Source of the DNA: an uncultured Sulfitobacter sp.
Lineage (GTDB): Bacteria; Pseudomonadota; Alphaproteobacteria; Rhodobacterales; Rhodobacteraceae
Direction of reading: 5' to 3'
NCBI RefSeq assembly: GCF_947497275.1
Contig: NZ_CANMFS010000006.1
Location: 62,001-126,000 of the forward strand
DNA length: 64,000 nt
Both the position numbers and the translations under genes were made by a program. Below are positions 45,020-54,392 of this stretch, piece after piece. The notes beneath the pieces are model-generated. The model did no database searches. It was not told the DNA's origin and saw only the letters and a program-made list of their open reading frames with translations. The stretch's first letter is position 1. Every line of letters begins with the position of its first letter.

Positions 45020-45970
45020 TCAGTACAGCGCGACCGGATTGATCATCGCCTGTACGGTACCGACGATGCGCGGCTGACCCAGAACGAACATGAACTCGGA
45101 CACGCCCTCGCGCAGCAACGGGCCGACGTTCATCGTCTCCAGAATGTAGATTCCGTTCTTTTTCAACAGCGTGACGTGGCCATAAAACACCTTGTCACCT
45201 TCGGGGGTGGGAATCGGCTCCAGACCCCAGGTGTCGGCGCCCACCGCCATCGGGTTGAGCGAGGCGATATATTCCGCGCCTTCGTTGTTCAGGCCCGGCT
45301 CTGTACCGCCCCAGGCCATCGGCTCGCTCTCAAGCATGCCTTCGGTCCAGCCGGTGTGGAACAGGATGATATCGCCCTCGCCCATGGTGACGCCCTGCGC
45401 TTCCGCCGCCGCCTTGATCTCTTCCGAGCCAAAGCCCTGTCCCGCGGCCATCACCTCGACGCCCGCGTGTTTCGCCATGTCGAGGATCACCGCACGGCCG
45501 ACGAGCGGCGGTACGGCATGGGTGCCCAGCTTGGTCAGACCGGCAATGGCGCTGATCTCCTTCTCGTCGAGGCAATTGTAATAGTGGCCGTTTTCGCCAA
45601 GGTGGCCCAACCCGTCAAGCTGCGAGCCGATGCCGATCCAGGTATGAAGGATATCGTCGTTGTAGTTGCCTTCGTAGCCGAAGCCCGAGAGTTTCTGGCC
45701 GCCTTGCTGGTTCGGCTGTACGATCTGCAAGTCGAGCGACCGGGGCGGGAAGGCCGGCGTGTTGGGGCCGATGGCGATGCCCAGCGGCATGGATTTCCCT
45801 TGTTTGATCAGCTTGACCGCCTCCAGCGTCCGCTCCGGCGTCACCAGGTTGGCGGAGCCGAGCGTGTCGTCCGCGCCCCATTGCTCGGAGTGTGCGCAGT
45901 CCTGCGCGCTGGCCGCTCCCGCGCCAAGTGCCAGGCTAAGGCAAAGTACTGAGAGATGTTTGAGTGTCAT
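45020..45970 (-). CDS. Cyclase family protein, secreted, with altered metal motif
   Basis: 316 residues. A signal peptide (MTLKHLSVLCLSLALGAGAASA) sends it to the periplasm. The fold is that of the cyclase/kynurenine formamidase family, but the hallmark HxGTHxD is GIGSQLD in WIGIGSQLDGLGHLGENG (near residue 112), so both metal histidines of the standard motif are replaced; a downstream Gly-His pair remains. Variants like this exist, and substrates are unknown. Closest visible relation is to hydrolases of cyclic amides or formyl groups. It is the last gene of a minus-strand row behind an SDR. Confidence 0.83.
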   Translation of the reverse strand: MTLKHLSVLCLSLALGAGAASAQDCAHSEQWGADDTLGSANLVTPERTLEAVKLIKQGKSMPLGIAIGPNTPAFPPRSLDLQIVQPNQQGGQKLSGFGYEGNYNDDILHTWIGIGSQLDGLGHLGENGHYYNCLDEKEISAIAGLTKLGTHAVPPLVGRAVILDMAKHAGVEVMAAGQGFGSEEIKAAAEAQGVTMGEGDIILFHTGWTEGMLESEPMAWGGTEPGLNNEGAEYIASLNPMAVGADTWGLEPIPTPEGDKVFYGHVTLLKKNGIYILETMNVGPLLREGVSEFMFVLGQPRIVGTVQAMINPVALY

Positions 45971-46089
45971 GAGGTTCCTCCACGGGTTGAGGGCGGCGCT
46001 CTTGTTCGCGGCGATTCGCCCTGTCAGGAAGGACAGGCTAGCACGCCTCCGGTGGATGCCGGAAAAACTTCAGGACTGCTTTTCCGTTT

Positions 46090-46845
46090 CTAGCCGCGCA
46101 GGGCGGGAAGGCCCACGCCGGTGCTTTCAAAGCCGCCGTCGGATGCGATGACCTGTCCGGTGACATAGCTGGCCCGATCCGAGCACAGGAAAACGATCAC
46201 CTCGGCGATTTCGCGTTCCGAGCCGTAGCGATTGAGCGGGATCGCATCGTGATAGGCGTCGATGATGTCCTGCGAGTGGACTGCCATGGCAAGTTTCGTA
46301 CGGACGGGGCCGGGGCAGACGCAGTTGGCGCGGATGCCGAATTCGCCCAGTTCCGCCGCTTGTTGCTTGGTCAGATGAATGACTGCGGCCTTGGATGTGC
46401 CGTAGGCAACGCGCAGCGTCGAGGCGCGCAGCCCCGAGATGGACGCGATGTTCACAAGCGCACCCCTGGTCTGCTTCAACGCGGGCGTTGCGGCCTGGGA
46501 CATGAGGAAAACACCGTCGATGTTCGTCGCCATAACAGTGCGCCAGCGGTCATAGTCCGTTTGCTCGATAGGACCGAAATCCGCGACACCGGCATTGTTG
46601 ACCAGGGCGTCGATGCGACCGAAGTGGGCGAGCACTTGTTCGATGGAGTCTTGCACCTGCGCCGGATCCGATACGTCGAATTCAAACGCGCTTGTGCCCT
46701 GGCCCAGCGCCGCCTGCGCCTTCGTCAACTCGGGCCCGTCGCGGTCGAGCATCGCAACAAGCCAGCCTTCGTCGAGAAACAGTCGCGCCGTGGCAAGGCC
46801 GATGCCGCGCGCCGCGCCGGTGATCAAAGCAACTTTTTGGTCCAT
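46090..46845 (-). CDS. SDR family oxidoreductase
   Basis: 251-residue classical SDR. ALITGAARGIGLATARLF binds NAD(P), NNAG is present near residue 87, and the catalytic set is Ser (NIASISG), Tyr and Lys in YGTSK near residue 150. FLCSDRASYVTGQVIASDGG is the C-terminal family signature. It starts 13 bases after the cobO stop and so probably belongs to the same transcript. Substrate unknown. Confidence 0.93.
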   Translation of the reverse strand: MDQKVALITGAARGIGLATARLFLDEGWLVAMLDRDGPELTKAQAALGQGTSAFEFDVSDPAQVQDSIEQVLAHFGRIDALVNNAGVADFGPIEQTDYDRWRTVMATNIDGVFLMSQAATPALKQTRGALVNIASISGLRASTLRVAYGTSKAAVIHLTKQQAAELGEFGIRANCVCPGPVRTKLAMAVHSQDIIDAYHDAIPLNRYGSEREIAEVIVFLCSDRASYVTGQVIASDGGFESTGVGLPALRG

Positions 46846-46858
46846 AATGGTTTTGCCT

Positions 46859-47461
46859 TCAGAAATCGACGCCGCGCTGGGCCTTGATGCCGGTGTGAAA
46901 CGGATGTTTTACCTCTGTCATCTCGGTGACGAGATCGGCGTAGGCGCAAAGCTCCGGTTTGGCATCACGCCCGGTCAGGATAACGCCGGTTCGGGTGTCG
47001 CGCGCGTCCAGTCCCGCGATCACTTCGGCGGCGGACAGATAGTCATAGCGCATTGCGATGTTGATCTCGTCCAGCACGACCAGATCGAATTCACCGCTTT
47101 CCATCATGTCACGGGCTTTGGCGAAAGCCGCCTGCGCCGCAGCGATATCGCGTTCTTTATCCTGAGTGTCCCAAGTAAAACCTTCGCCCATCGTGTGCCA
47201 TATCACCCCGCCCAGACGGTCAAAGAACTGCCGTTCGCCGGTGATCCAGTTGCCCTTGATGAACTGCACGACCCCAACACGCTGTTTCCAGCCCAGTGCA
47301 CGGATGATGACACCAAAGGCGCTCGATGACTTGCCTTTGCCCGCTCCGGTATGGACAAGGACGAGGCCCTTGTCTGGGTCACGCAGCTCCGCGACCTTTT
47401 CGCGCTGGCTGGTCTGCAGTTTTTGCATCTGTTCCTTGTGGGTCTTGCCGTTGTCGGACAT
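46859..47461 (-). CDS. cobO: Cob(I)yrinic acid a,c-diamide adenosyltransferase
   Basis: 200-residue ATP:corrinoid adenosyltransferase of the CobO/BtuR type, which attaches the 5'-deoxyadenosyl group to cobalamin precursors. VHTGAGKGKSSSAFGVIIRA near residue 36 is the P-loop, FIKGNWITGERQFF near residue 67 and LDEINIAMRYDYL are the other family motifs. No other cobalamin genes are in the window, so it stands apart from its pathway. It lies 41 bases after the EamA gene. Confidence 0.95.
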   Translation of the reverse strand: MSDNGKTHKEQMQKLQTSQREKVAELRDPDKGLVLVHTGAGKGKSSSAFGVIIRALGWKQRVGVVQFIKGNWITGERQFFDRLGGVIWHTMGEGFTWDTQDKERDIAAAQAAFAKARDMMESGEFDLVVLDEINIAMRYDYLSAAEVIAGLDARDTRTGVILTGRDAKPELCAYADLVTEMTEVKHPFHTGIKAQRGVDF

Positions 47462-47502
47462 CTGAAGTCTCCCTTTCCGAGGCGTTTGCCCCTGATTTCG
47501 GT

Positions 47503-48438
47503 TTACGATTTCGGCTCGCTTACCGCACGCACCTTACCGCGTTCGACGCCGAGCTGCCGTTCACGCCAGATCACCAGAATTCCCGCAACAATGACAAGCC
47601 CCGATCCCGCCAGCATCAGCGCCGTGGGCAGTTCGTCGAATATGAAATAGCCCAGGATGATCGCGAAAAGCATCGAGGTGTAGTCATACGGTGCCAGCAT
47701 CGAAACCGCGCCGAAGCGGTAGGACGATGTGACCAGAATTTGCGCCACGCCGCCGATCAGCCCGGCAGCGATCAGCAGCCCCAGCGTTCCGGCGGTGGGC
47801 ATGACCCATCCGAAGGGTGCCGTGAGCAGCGCCAGGACTGAAGCCGTGACCGAAAAATAGAACACGATCGCGGCGGTGTGTTCGTTCTGCACAAGCTGGC
47901 GCAGATGGATCTGCACGAGGCTGCGCACCAGGGTGGCGCCCAGAATCATGAGCGCGCCGATCGTCGCCATCTGGTCCATCCGCGCGCCGCCAAAGCGGGG
48001 CCAAAGGATGATGATGACCCCGATCAACCCGATGGCAACCGCACTGACGCGGAACACGCGAATACGTTCGCCCAACATCAGGGCGGCAAGCAGAACGGTG
48101 AAGATCGGTGTGGCAAAGCCAATGGCCGTCACCTCGGGCAGCGGCAAAAGGCCCAGACCGGCGAAAGTCAATCCCATCGCCGTGGTGCCGAACAGCCCGC
48201 GCCAGACGTGGCCCATCGGATTTTTCGCCTTCAGCCCGACGCCAAGTTGGCCGCGCTGAACCAGCCAGATCAGGATCACGGGGATCGCAAAGAAAGAGCG
48301 GAAGAACACCGCCTCCCCGGGCGGTACTTCGTCGGCCGTCGATTTGATGATCGCGGACATGCAGGTAAAGAGCAGAATCGCCATCACCTTGAGCGCAACG
48401 CCCAGCGCTGGCCGGGCGGAGAAATCCTCGACCTTCAT
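47503..48438 (-). CDS. EamA/DMT family transporter
   Basis: 311 residues with about ten hydrophobic segments. FRSFFAIPVILIWL and LPEVTAIGFATPIFTVLLAA in the first EamA repeat and LAPYDYTSMLFAIILGYFIF in the second are typical. It starts seven bases after the aroC stop and is therefore likely coupled to it. The transported compound is unknown; the aroC neighbourhood does not identify it. It is clearly different from the EamA gene at 15767. Confidence 0.9.
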   Translation of the reverse strand: MKVEDFSARPALGVALKVMAILLFTCMSAIIKSTADEVPPGEAVFFRSFFAIPVILIWLVQRGQLGVGLKAKNPMGHVWRGLFGTTAMGLTFAGLGLLPLPEVTAIGFATPIFTVLLAALMLGERIRVFRVSAVAIGLIGVIIILWPRFGGARMDQMATIGALMILGATLVRSLVQIHLRQLVQNEHTAAIVFYFSVTASVLALLTAPFGWVMPTAGTLGLLIAAGLIGGVAQILVTSSYRFGAVSMLAPYDYTSMLFAIILGYFIFDELPTALMLAGSGLVIVAGILVIWRERQLGVERGKVRAVSEPKS

Positions 48439-48445
48439 GAGCGTC

Positions 48446-49555
48446 TCATGCGTTCGGTCCTATGATCCCGCGGTTGGTGCCGATCTGGCCCCGGTGCAGC
48501 AGCAGATGGTCAAGGATCACGCAGGCCATCATCGCCTCGCCCACCGGCACCGCACGGATGCCGACACAAGGGTCGTGGCGGCCCTTGGTGATGATCTCGG
48601 TTTCCTCGCCGGATTTGGTGATGGTCTGACGGGTGGTCAGGATGCTCGACGTGGGCTTGACCGCAAAGCGGACCACGATGTCCTGCCCGGTGCTGATCCC
48701 TCCAAGGATACCGCCCGCGTGGTTCGATGAATACTCCGGCCCGTCCGGCCCCATGAAGATCTCATCCGCGTTCAATTCGCCCGTCAGCATCGCCGCCGAC
48801 ATGCCTTCGCCGATCTCCACGCCTTTGACGGCGTTGATGCTCATCATCGCGGCGGCCAGATCGGTGTCGAGCTTGCCATAGACCGGCGCGCCGATGCCTG
48901 CCGGCACACCGCGCGCGGTGACTTCGATGATGGCGCCCACCGACGAGCCGGATTTGCGCAGACCGTCGAGATAGGCCGCCCAGTCGGTCGCGGCCTGTGC
49001 GTCGGGCACCCAGAACGGATTCTCCCCGATCTGGTCCCAGTCGAAGGCGTCGCGGTCGATCTTGTTCGGGCCCATCTGCACCATGTAGCCGGTGATTTGC
49101 AGATCCGGTGCGATGGCCTTGATCGCTTCGCGCGCCAGCCCACCCGCCGCGACCCGTGCCGCCGTTTCGCGCGCCGAGGACCGTCCGCCGCCGCGATAGT
49201 CGCGCACGCCGTATTTCTGGAAATAGGTGATGTCGGCATGGCCGGGGCGGAACTTGTCCTTGATGTCGCCGTAGTCCTTTGAGCGTTGATCGGTGTTCTC
49301 GATCATCAGCTGGATCGGCGTGCCGGTCGTGACCCCTTCGAAGGTGCCCGACAGAATGCGCACCGCGTCTGCCTCGCGCCGTTGGGTGGTGTATTTGTTC
49401 TGGCCGGGTTTGCGCTTGTCGAGCCAGTGCTGAATCATGCTTTCGTCGATGGCGACGCCCGGAGGGCATCCGTCGACCGTCGCACCAAGAGCCGGACCGT
49501 GGCTTTCGCCCCAGGTGGTCACGCGGAAAAGATGGCCAAAGCTGTTGATCGACAT
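48446..49555 (-). CDS. aroC: Chorismate synthase
   Basis: FMN-dependent last enzyme of the shikimate pathway. 369 residues. The N-terminus [20 protein letters not shown] is a PROSITE signature, [20 protein letters not shown] near residue 118 another, and [20 protein letters not shown] is in the C-terminal half. It starts the minus-strand row aroC-EamA-cobO-SDR-cyclase. Confidence 0.98.
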   Translation of the reverse strand: MSINSFGHLFRVTTWGESHGPALGATVDGCPPGVAIDESMIQHWLDKRKPGQNKYTTQRREADAVRILSGTFEGVTTGTPIQLMIENTDQRSKDYGDIKDKFRPGHADITYFQKYGVRDYRGGGRSSARETAARVAAGGLAREAIKAIAPDLQITGYMVQMGPNKIDRDAFDWDQIGENPFWVPDAQAATDWAAYLDGLRKSGSSVGAIIEVTARGVPAGIGAPVYGKLDTDLAAAMMSINAVKGVEIGEGMSAAMLTGELNADEIFMGPDGPEYSSNHAGGILGGISTGQDIVVRFAVKPTSSILTTRQTITKSGEETEIITKGRHDPCVGIRAVPVGEAMMACVILDHLLLHRGQIGTNRGIIGPNA

Positions 49556-49653
49556 CGGGCGGCACTCCTTTACTCACTGCCATATCGGGGGCGGTGGCGC
49601 GCCTCAAGGGGTTTTGCCTTGCCAAGGGCGTGCGCGCGTCCTACCTGTTGAGG

Positions 49654-49736
49654 CACCTCGGGGGGCCTTTGGCTGAGATGTACGACAGTACGGACCCGTT
49701 GAACCTGAACCGGTTAACACCGGCGGAGGGAAGGTC
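49654..49736 (+). promoter_or_regulatory. TPP (thiamine diphosphate) riboswitch
   Basis: The conserved THI-element blocks are present: GGCTGAGAT at 49671-49679 and ACCCGTTGAACCTGAACCGG followed by a P4-like stem and GCGGAGGGAA at 49723-49732. The outer P1 stem is formed by the ACCT/AGGT ends. It sits 48 bases before thiB. Between aptamer and start, TCCAAA (49747-49752) can pair with TTTGGA (49771-49776) and mask the GGAGG ribosome binding site, which suggests translational control. Confidence 0.93.
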
Positions 49737-49783
49737 TGGACATCCATCCAAACGCCTCTCGACGCCGCAATTTGGAGGATGCT

Positions 49784-50761
49784 ATGAAGTATCTCACGTT
49801 TGCGACTGCAACACTGGCTGCCACGGCGGCACTGGCGGAGACGCCCGAGCTTACCGTCTATACCTACGACAGTTTCGTGTCCGAATGGGGGCCTGGCCCC
49901 GCGATTGAAAAGGCGTTCGAGAAGATTTGCGCCTGCGATCTCGATCTCGTGGGGATGGGCGACGGCGCGGCATTGCTGGCCCGGCTCAAGCTGGAAGGCG
50001 CGCGTACGGATGCTGATGTGGTGATGGGGCTTGATACAAGCCTGATCGCCGCGGCGAAGGAAACCGACCTGTTCACCGATACGCAGGTCGACGCGGCCTA
50101 TACCCTGCCGATCGACTGGACCGACACGGTGTTCGCGCCCTACGACTGGGGCTATTTCGCATTCGTGCACGACACGGATCTGACCCCGCCCGCGAATTTC
50201 CGGGCGCTGGCCGAAAGCGATCTGAAAATCGTGATTCAGGATCCGCGATCTTCCACGCCCGGACTTGGGCTGCTGATGTGGGTCAAGGCCGCCTACGGTG
50301 ACGATGCCCCGGCAGTCTGGCAGGGGCTGTCCGATAATGTCGTAACCGTCACCAAGGGCTGGTCCGAAGCTTACGGCCTGTTTCTGGAAGGCGAGGCCGA
50401 CATGGTGCTGAGCTATACCACCTCGCCCGCCTACCATCTGATCGCGGAGGAAGATGACAGCAAGGCGGCTGCGGCGTTCGACGAAGGCCACTACATGCAG
50501 ATCGAAGTGCTGGGCAAGCTGGCGGCGACGGACCAGCCTGCACTCGCTGACCGGTTCATGCAGTTCATGGTATCGGATGCGGCGCAGACGATCCTGCCCA
50601 CAACCAACTGGATGTATCCCGCCGTGACACCGGCGGACGGCCTGCCCAAGGGGTTCGAGACACTGACAGTTCCGGAAAAGGCTTTGCTGACACCCAGTGA
50701 CGAGGTGCCGGCGATCCGCGACGCAGCATTGGCCGAATGGCTCGACGCGCTGTCGCGATAA
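49784..50761 (+). CDS. thiB: Thiamine ABC transporter substrate-binding protein
   Basis: Periplasmic binding protein of 325 residues that captures thiamine and its phosphates. Signal peptide MKYLTFATATLAATAALA, then TPELTVYTYDSFVSEWGPGP as in ThiB, and a C-terminal TNWMYPAVTPADGLP. ATG 49784 has GGAGG five bases before it; a TTG twelve bases upstream would fall inside that site. It is the first gene of thiBPQ behind the TPP riboswitch. Confidence 0.95.
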   Translation: MKYLTFATATLAATAALAETPELTVYTYDSFVSEWGPGPAIEKAFEKICACDLDLVGMGDGAALLARLKLEGARTDADVVMGLDTSLIAAAKETDLFTDTQVDAAYTLPIDWTDTVFAPYDWGYFAFVHDTDLTPPANFRALAESDLKIVIQDPRSSTPGLGLLMWVKAAYGDDAPAVWQGLSDNVVTVTKGWSEAYGLFLEGEADMVLSYTTSPAYHLIAEEDDSKAAAAFDEGHYMQIEVLGKLAATDQPALADRFMQFMVSDAAQTILPTTNWMYPAVTPADGLPKGFETLTVPEKALLTPSDEVPAIRDAALAEWLDALSR

Positions 50762-52293
50762 GCCGCAAATCGGGGATTGGTGCCACCCTTCTGGTGCTGG
50801 TGCTGATCCTCGCCGCGCTGGGCGCGGTGCTCAGCCGTGCGGATGCAGGGGCCGGACTGGTGCGCAGCGATTGGCTGGCGATCCGGTTTACCGTGGTGCA
50901 GGCGTTGTGGTCGGCGGTGCTGTCGGTCGTGCTGGCCGTACCGGTCGCGCGTGCGCTGGCGCGGCGGCGGTTCGTCGGGCGCGCGGCGCTTGTGACGCTG
51001 TTGGGCGCGCCGTTCATCCTTCCGGTGATCGTTGCCGTGCTTGGTTTACTGACCGTATTCGGGCGCAGCGGCTGGGCCAATCTGGCGCTGGATACGGCGG
51101 GGCTGCCGCTGATGTCGATCTATGGCTTTCACGGCGTTGTGCTGGCGCATGTGTTTTTCAACCTGCCGCTTGCCACGCGGCTGTTGTTGCAGGGCTGGCA
51201 ATCCATCCCGTCCGAGCGGTTTCGTTTGGCCGCGCAATTGCGCCTGACCCCGCGCGCGATGTTCCGGGCCGTGGAGTGGCCGATGCTGATGCAGGTTGTG
51301 CCGGGCGCATTGGCGCTGGTTTTCGTGATCTGTCTGACCAGCTTTGCCGTGGCGCTGACGCTGGGCGGCGGGCCACGCGCCACGACCATTGAGCTGGCGA
51401 TCTATCAGGCCTTCCGCTTTGATTTCGATCTGGGCCGCGCGGCGCTTCTGTCGATCTTGCAGCTGGTGCTGGCGGGGGGCATGGCGATTGTCGCTTTGCA
51501 GTTCGTGCCCGCAATTGCGGTGGGCGGCGGTCTGGACCGACCACTGCGCCGGTGGGACGCGCGCGGCGGCGCGCAACGGGCCATCGACGCGGTGGCGATT
51601 GTGGTGGCGGCGGCGTTTTTGCTGCTGCCGCTGACGGCTGTCGTTTTGCGCGGTGCCGTGGGACTGCCGCAGATGCCTGCATCCGTCTATCACGCGGCGG
51701 GCATCTCGGTTGCTGTGGCGGGGACGAGCATTGTCGTGATGCTGGCCCTCGCGTTGCCGATGGCGGGTTGGATCGCGGGGCGCGAGGGTGGCGGGGTCGA
51801 AGCGGTCGGCTTGCTTGGCTTGTCGGCCTCTCCCTTGATGATCGGCACCGGCTGGTTCATTCTGATCAACCCTTATGCTGATCCGTTCGATTTTGCGCTG
51901 GTCGTGACAGTGCTGGTCAACGCGATGATGGCGCTGCCGTTCGCGCTGCGCATTCTGGTGCCAAGGATGCGCGACACGCTTGATACCTATGGCCGGTTGA
52001 GCGCCACACTGGGTCTGACCGGGTGGCCGATGTGGCGGTTGTTGATCCTGCCGCGGCTGCGCGTGCAGATCGGGTTTGCCGCCGGTCTGACCGGCGCGCT
52101 GTCGATGGGCGATCTGGGGGTGATCGCGCTGTTTGCGGACCCCGATGCAGTGACGTTGCCGTTGCAGATGTACCGCCTGATGGGCGCCTACCGGATGGAG
52201 GCGGCGGCGGGTGCGGCGCTTTTGCTGCTGGCGCTGAGCCTCGGCATCTTCTGGATTTGCGACAAGGGAGGGCGCTGGCGTGCTGACATTTGA
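50737..52293 (+). CDS. thiP: Thiamine ABC transporter permease
   Basis: 518-residue fused permease with two halves of about six membrane segments each, as in ThiP. EAA-type loops are seen in FRLAAQLRLTPRAMFRAVEW (first half) and YGRLSATLGLTGWPMWRLLI (second half). It overlaps the end of thiB by 25 bases. It forms the membrane channel used by ThiB and ThiQ. Confidence 0.95.
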   Translation: MARRAVAISRKSGIGATLLVLVLILAALGAVLSRADAGAGLVRSDWLAIRFTVVQALWSAVLSVVLAVPVARALARRRFVGRAALVTLLGAPFILPVIVAVLGLLTVFGRSGWANLALDTAGLPLMSIYGFHGVVLAHVFFNLPLATRLLLQGWQSIPSERFRLAAQLRLTPRAMFRAVEWPMLMQVVPGALALVFVICLTSFAVALTLGGGPRATTIELAIYQAFRFDFDLGRAALLSILQLVLAGGMAIVALQFVPAIAVGGGLDRPLRRWDARGGAQRAIDAVAIVVAAAFLLLPLTAVVLRGAVGLPQMPASVYHAAGISVAVAGTSIVVMLALALPMAGWIAGREGGGVEAVGLLGLSASPLMIGTGWFILINPYADPFDFALVVTVLVNAMMALPFALRILVPRMRDTLDTYGRLSATLGLTGWPMWRLLILPRLRVQIGFAAGLTGALSMGDLGVIALFADPDAVTLPLQMYRLMGAYRMEAAAGAALLLLALSLGIFWICDKGGRWRADI

Positions 52294-52972
52294 AGACGCG
52301 GTGATTGCGCTGGGTGACTTCACGCTGAAAGCTGATTTCTCGCTGCAACCGGGGTGCAAATATGCTGTCATCGGTCCGTCGGGGGCCGGTAAGTCGACCC
52401 TGCTGAACGCGCTGAGCGGTTTTGTCCCACTCAGCGCCGGACGGCTGGTGTGGGAGGGGCGCGACATTACCGATGCGGCCCCCGGTGCGCGCCCGATGAC
52501 GATGCTGTTTCAGGATAACAATCTGTTTCCGCATCTGAGCGTACGGCAGAACGTGGGCCTTGGCATCCGGCCCGGTCTGCGGCTGGACGCGAAAGACCGC
52601 GCACGGGTCGCGGAGGCATTGGCGCGGGTTGGTTTGTCGGGTTTCGCCGATGCGCGCCCGGGCAATCTATCGGGAGGGCAGCAAAGCCGCGTGGCGCTCG
52701 CGCGGGTGCTGGTACAGGCGCGGCCCTTGCTGTTGCTGGACGAACCTTTCGCGGCGCTGGGCCCGGCGTTGCGGCGCGAGATGCTGGACCTTGTGCAGAC
52801 ATTAGTGGCTGAAACGGGGGCCGCCTTGGTGATGGTCACGCACGCACCCGAGGACGTGCGGCGCATCGCCGACGAGGTGATTTTTGTTGAGGGCGGTCGG
52901 GCCGCCGCGCCGCGACCGGCGGCGGCCCTGATGGACAACCCGCCGCCGGAGCTGAAGGCCTATCTGGGTTAG
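52280..52972 (+). CDS. thiQ: Thiamine ABC transporter ATP-binding protein
   Basis: 230-residue ABC ATPase from GTG 52280. Walker A is GPSGAGKSTLL near residue 34, the signature is LSGGQQSRVALARVLV near residue 132, and Walker B is LLLLDEPFAALGP. The start overlaps thiP by 14 bases. The stop (TAG) overlaps the ribH stop on the other strand, so the thiamine and riboflavin units converge without a gap. Confidence 0.95.
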   Translation: MLTFEDAVIALGDFTLKADFSLQPGCKYAVIGPSGAGKSTLLNALSGFVPLSAGRLVWEGRDITDAAPGARPMTMLFQDNNLFPHLSVRQNVGLGIRPGLRLDAKDRARVAEALARVGLSGFADARPGNLSGGQQSRVALARVLVQARPLLLLDEPFAALGPALRREMLDLVQTLVAETGAALVMVTHAPEDVRRIADEVIFVEGGRAAAPRPAAALMDNPPPELKAYLG

Positions 52973-53394
52973 GTGCCTTTCGTGATCATCAGCGCTGCGC
53001 GCGCGGCCTCGCGGCCTTTCTCGACGAAATGCGCGCGGTAGATGGCGTTATGATGGTCCGTTTCCTGATACTGGTGCGGCGTGAGCGAGACGGACAGGAC
53101 CGGCACGCCGGTATCCAGCCCGACGCGCATCAGGCCGTCCACGACCGTCGCCGCGACAAAATCGTGGCGGTAGATGCCGCCGTCCACGACGAAGGCGGCG
53201 CAGATAATGGCATCGTATTTACCTGTCTTTGCCAGTTGCTGCGCCCTGAGCGGCATCTCGAACGCGCCGGGTACGTCGTAGGTATCGCTTTGGTCGGCGG
53301 GGATCACGTCGCAGAACCCCTCCCATGCGCGGTCTACGATGTCTGCGTGCCAGCGTGCTTTGACGAAGGCGAAGCGGGCGGGGGTGTCTGTCAT
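52969..53394 (-). CDS. ribH: 6,7-dimethyl-8-ribityllumazine synthase (RibH2 type)
   Basis: 141-residue lumazine synthase, the penultimate riboflavin enzyme. VPGAFEMPLRAQQLAKTGKY near residue 50 is the conserved core, and VDGGIYRHDFVAATVVDGLM and VPVLSVSLTPHQYQET follow. The short HxxxET-rich form resembles the second RibH found in rhizobia and roseobacters. A strong AAAGGAGA site precedes ATG 53394, and an FMN riboswitch lies upstream. Confidence 0.93.
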   Translation of the reverse strand: MTDTPARFAFVKARWHADIVDRAWEGFCDVIPADQSDTYDVPGAFEMPLRAQQLAKTGKYDAIICAAFVVDGGIYRHDFVAATVVDGLMRVGLDTGVPVLSVSLTPHQYQETDHHNAIYRAHFVEKGREAARAALMITKGT

Positions 53395-53479
53395 GATGTT
53401 CTCCTTTAGGTTCGACACGTCCACCCAAGGCGATCACAGGCTCGCGCGCCGCACCGGAGGGGCGCGGGGTCGGTCCTGC

Positions 53480-53631
53480 ATTCTCTTCCATCCGGACTAT
53501 GACCGTCGGCTCCGGCATCGCACCGGATCTGCTTGTCCTGCCGCCTCTCGCAGAGAGGTCGGCAGCGCTCGCGGGCTCGAAGGGGATCCCCTCATACCGC
53601 CGGTGGGGAGTTTCACCCCGCCCTGAGAATG
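53480..53631 (-). promoter_or_regulatory. FMN riboswitch (RFN element)
   Basis: On the minus strand the aptamer starts with CAGGGCGGGGTGAAACTCCC at about 53627 and continues ACCGGCGGT, AGCCCGCGAGC, GATCCGGTG, GCCGACGGTCATAGTCCGGA and ends GAAGAGAATG near 53481. These blocks, in this order, are the six-stem RFN consensus. It lies 86 bases before ribH and should switch off ribH when FMN is abundant. Confidence 0.95.
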
Positions 53632-53700
53632 ATCGCAGATTGCCAAGCGCCCGCCGCCTCTGCAATAGCTTATTGGTCACACCCCCGAAGGAGGCGCCCG

Positions 53701-54324
53701 ATGCACCCAAATCCGGTTTTTCACGACGCGGCGCAGGCGCGCAATCTGGCCTTCGCCCGCGCGCGCAGTTTTGGCGTTCTGGCCGTCAGCACCGATGCGG
53801 CGCCGCACCTGAGCCATGTGCCGTTCTTGCTGAACGCAGAGGGTACAGCGGCGGATCTGCATCTGGTGCGCTCCAACCCGATTGCGCGGATGGGGGAAGG
53901 GCCGTTTGCCGCGACCATTGCCGTATCGGGCCCCGACAGCTATGTGTCGCCCGACTGGTACGGGGTGGCCGATCAAGTCCCGACGTGGAACTACATCGCC
54001 GTGCATCTGTCCGGTACACTCGTCCGCCTGCCGCAAGAAACGATGCGCGACATGTTGGACCGGCAGTCGGCAGGTTTCGAAGGTCGCCTAGCGCCAAAAC
54101 CACCGTGGCAGACCCGGAAAATGTCTCCGGAGGTGCTGGACAAGATGATGCGGATGATCGTGCCGTTTCGGTTCACGGTGACGGGCATCGACGGCACGTG
54201 GAAGCTGGGGCAGAACAAGCCGGAGGCGGTGCGGATCGCTGCGGCACGAGAGCTGGCACAGCACGGTATCGGCAGTGAAATCGCGCATCTTGCCGCGTTG
54301 ATGCGGGATCTGCCGCGCGATTAG
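53701..54324 (+). CDS. FMN-binding PaiB-family protein
   Basis: 207-residue split-barrel flavoprotein of the PaiB family. MHPNPVFHDAAQARNLAFAR begins the protein, and the FMN-binding stretch SPDWYGVADQVPTWNYIAVH is near residue 84; the C-terminal MRMIVPFRFTVTGIDGTWKL is also typical. PaiB is linked to transcription control of protease and sporulation genes in Bacillus, but the role in proteobacteria is unclear. A GAAGGAGG site supports ATG 53701. It diverges from the FMN riboswitch-ribH unit with 69 bases between. Confidence 0.9.
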   Translation: MHPNPVFHDAAQARNLAFARARSFGVLAVSTDAAPHLSHVPFLLNAEGTAADLHLVRSNPIARMGEGPFAATIAVSGPDSYVSPDWYGVADQVPTWNYIAVHLSGTLVRLPQETMRDMLDRQSAGFEGRLAPKPPWQTRKMSPEVLDKMMRMIVPFRFTVTGIDGTWKLGQNKPEAVRIAAARELAQHGIGSEIAHLAALMRDLPRD

Positions 54325-54392
54325 CGACGCTTGCCATGCGCGGCGAACGGGTGAACAGTGGCGCGCAACGCTTCACTACAAGGATGGCTCCG

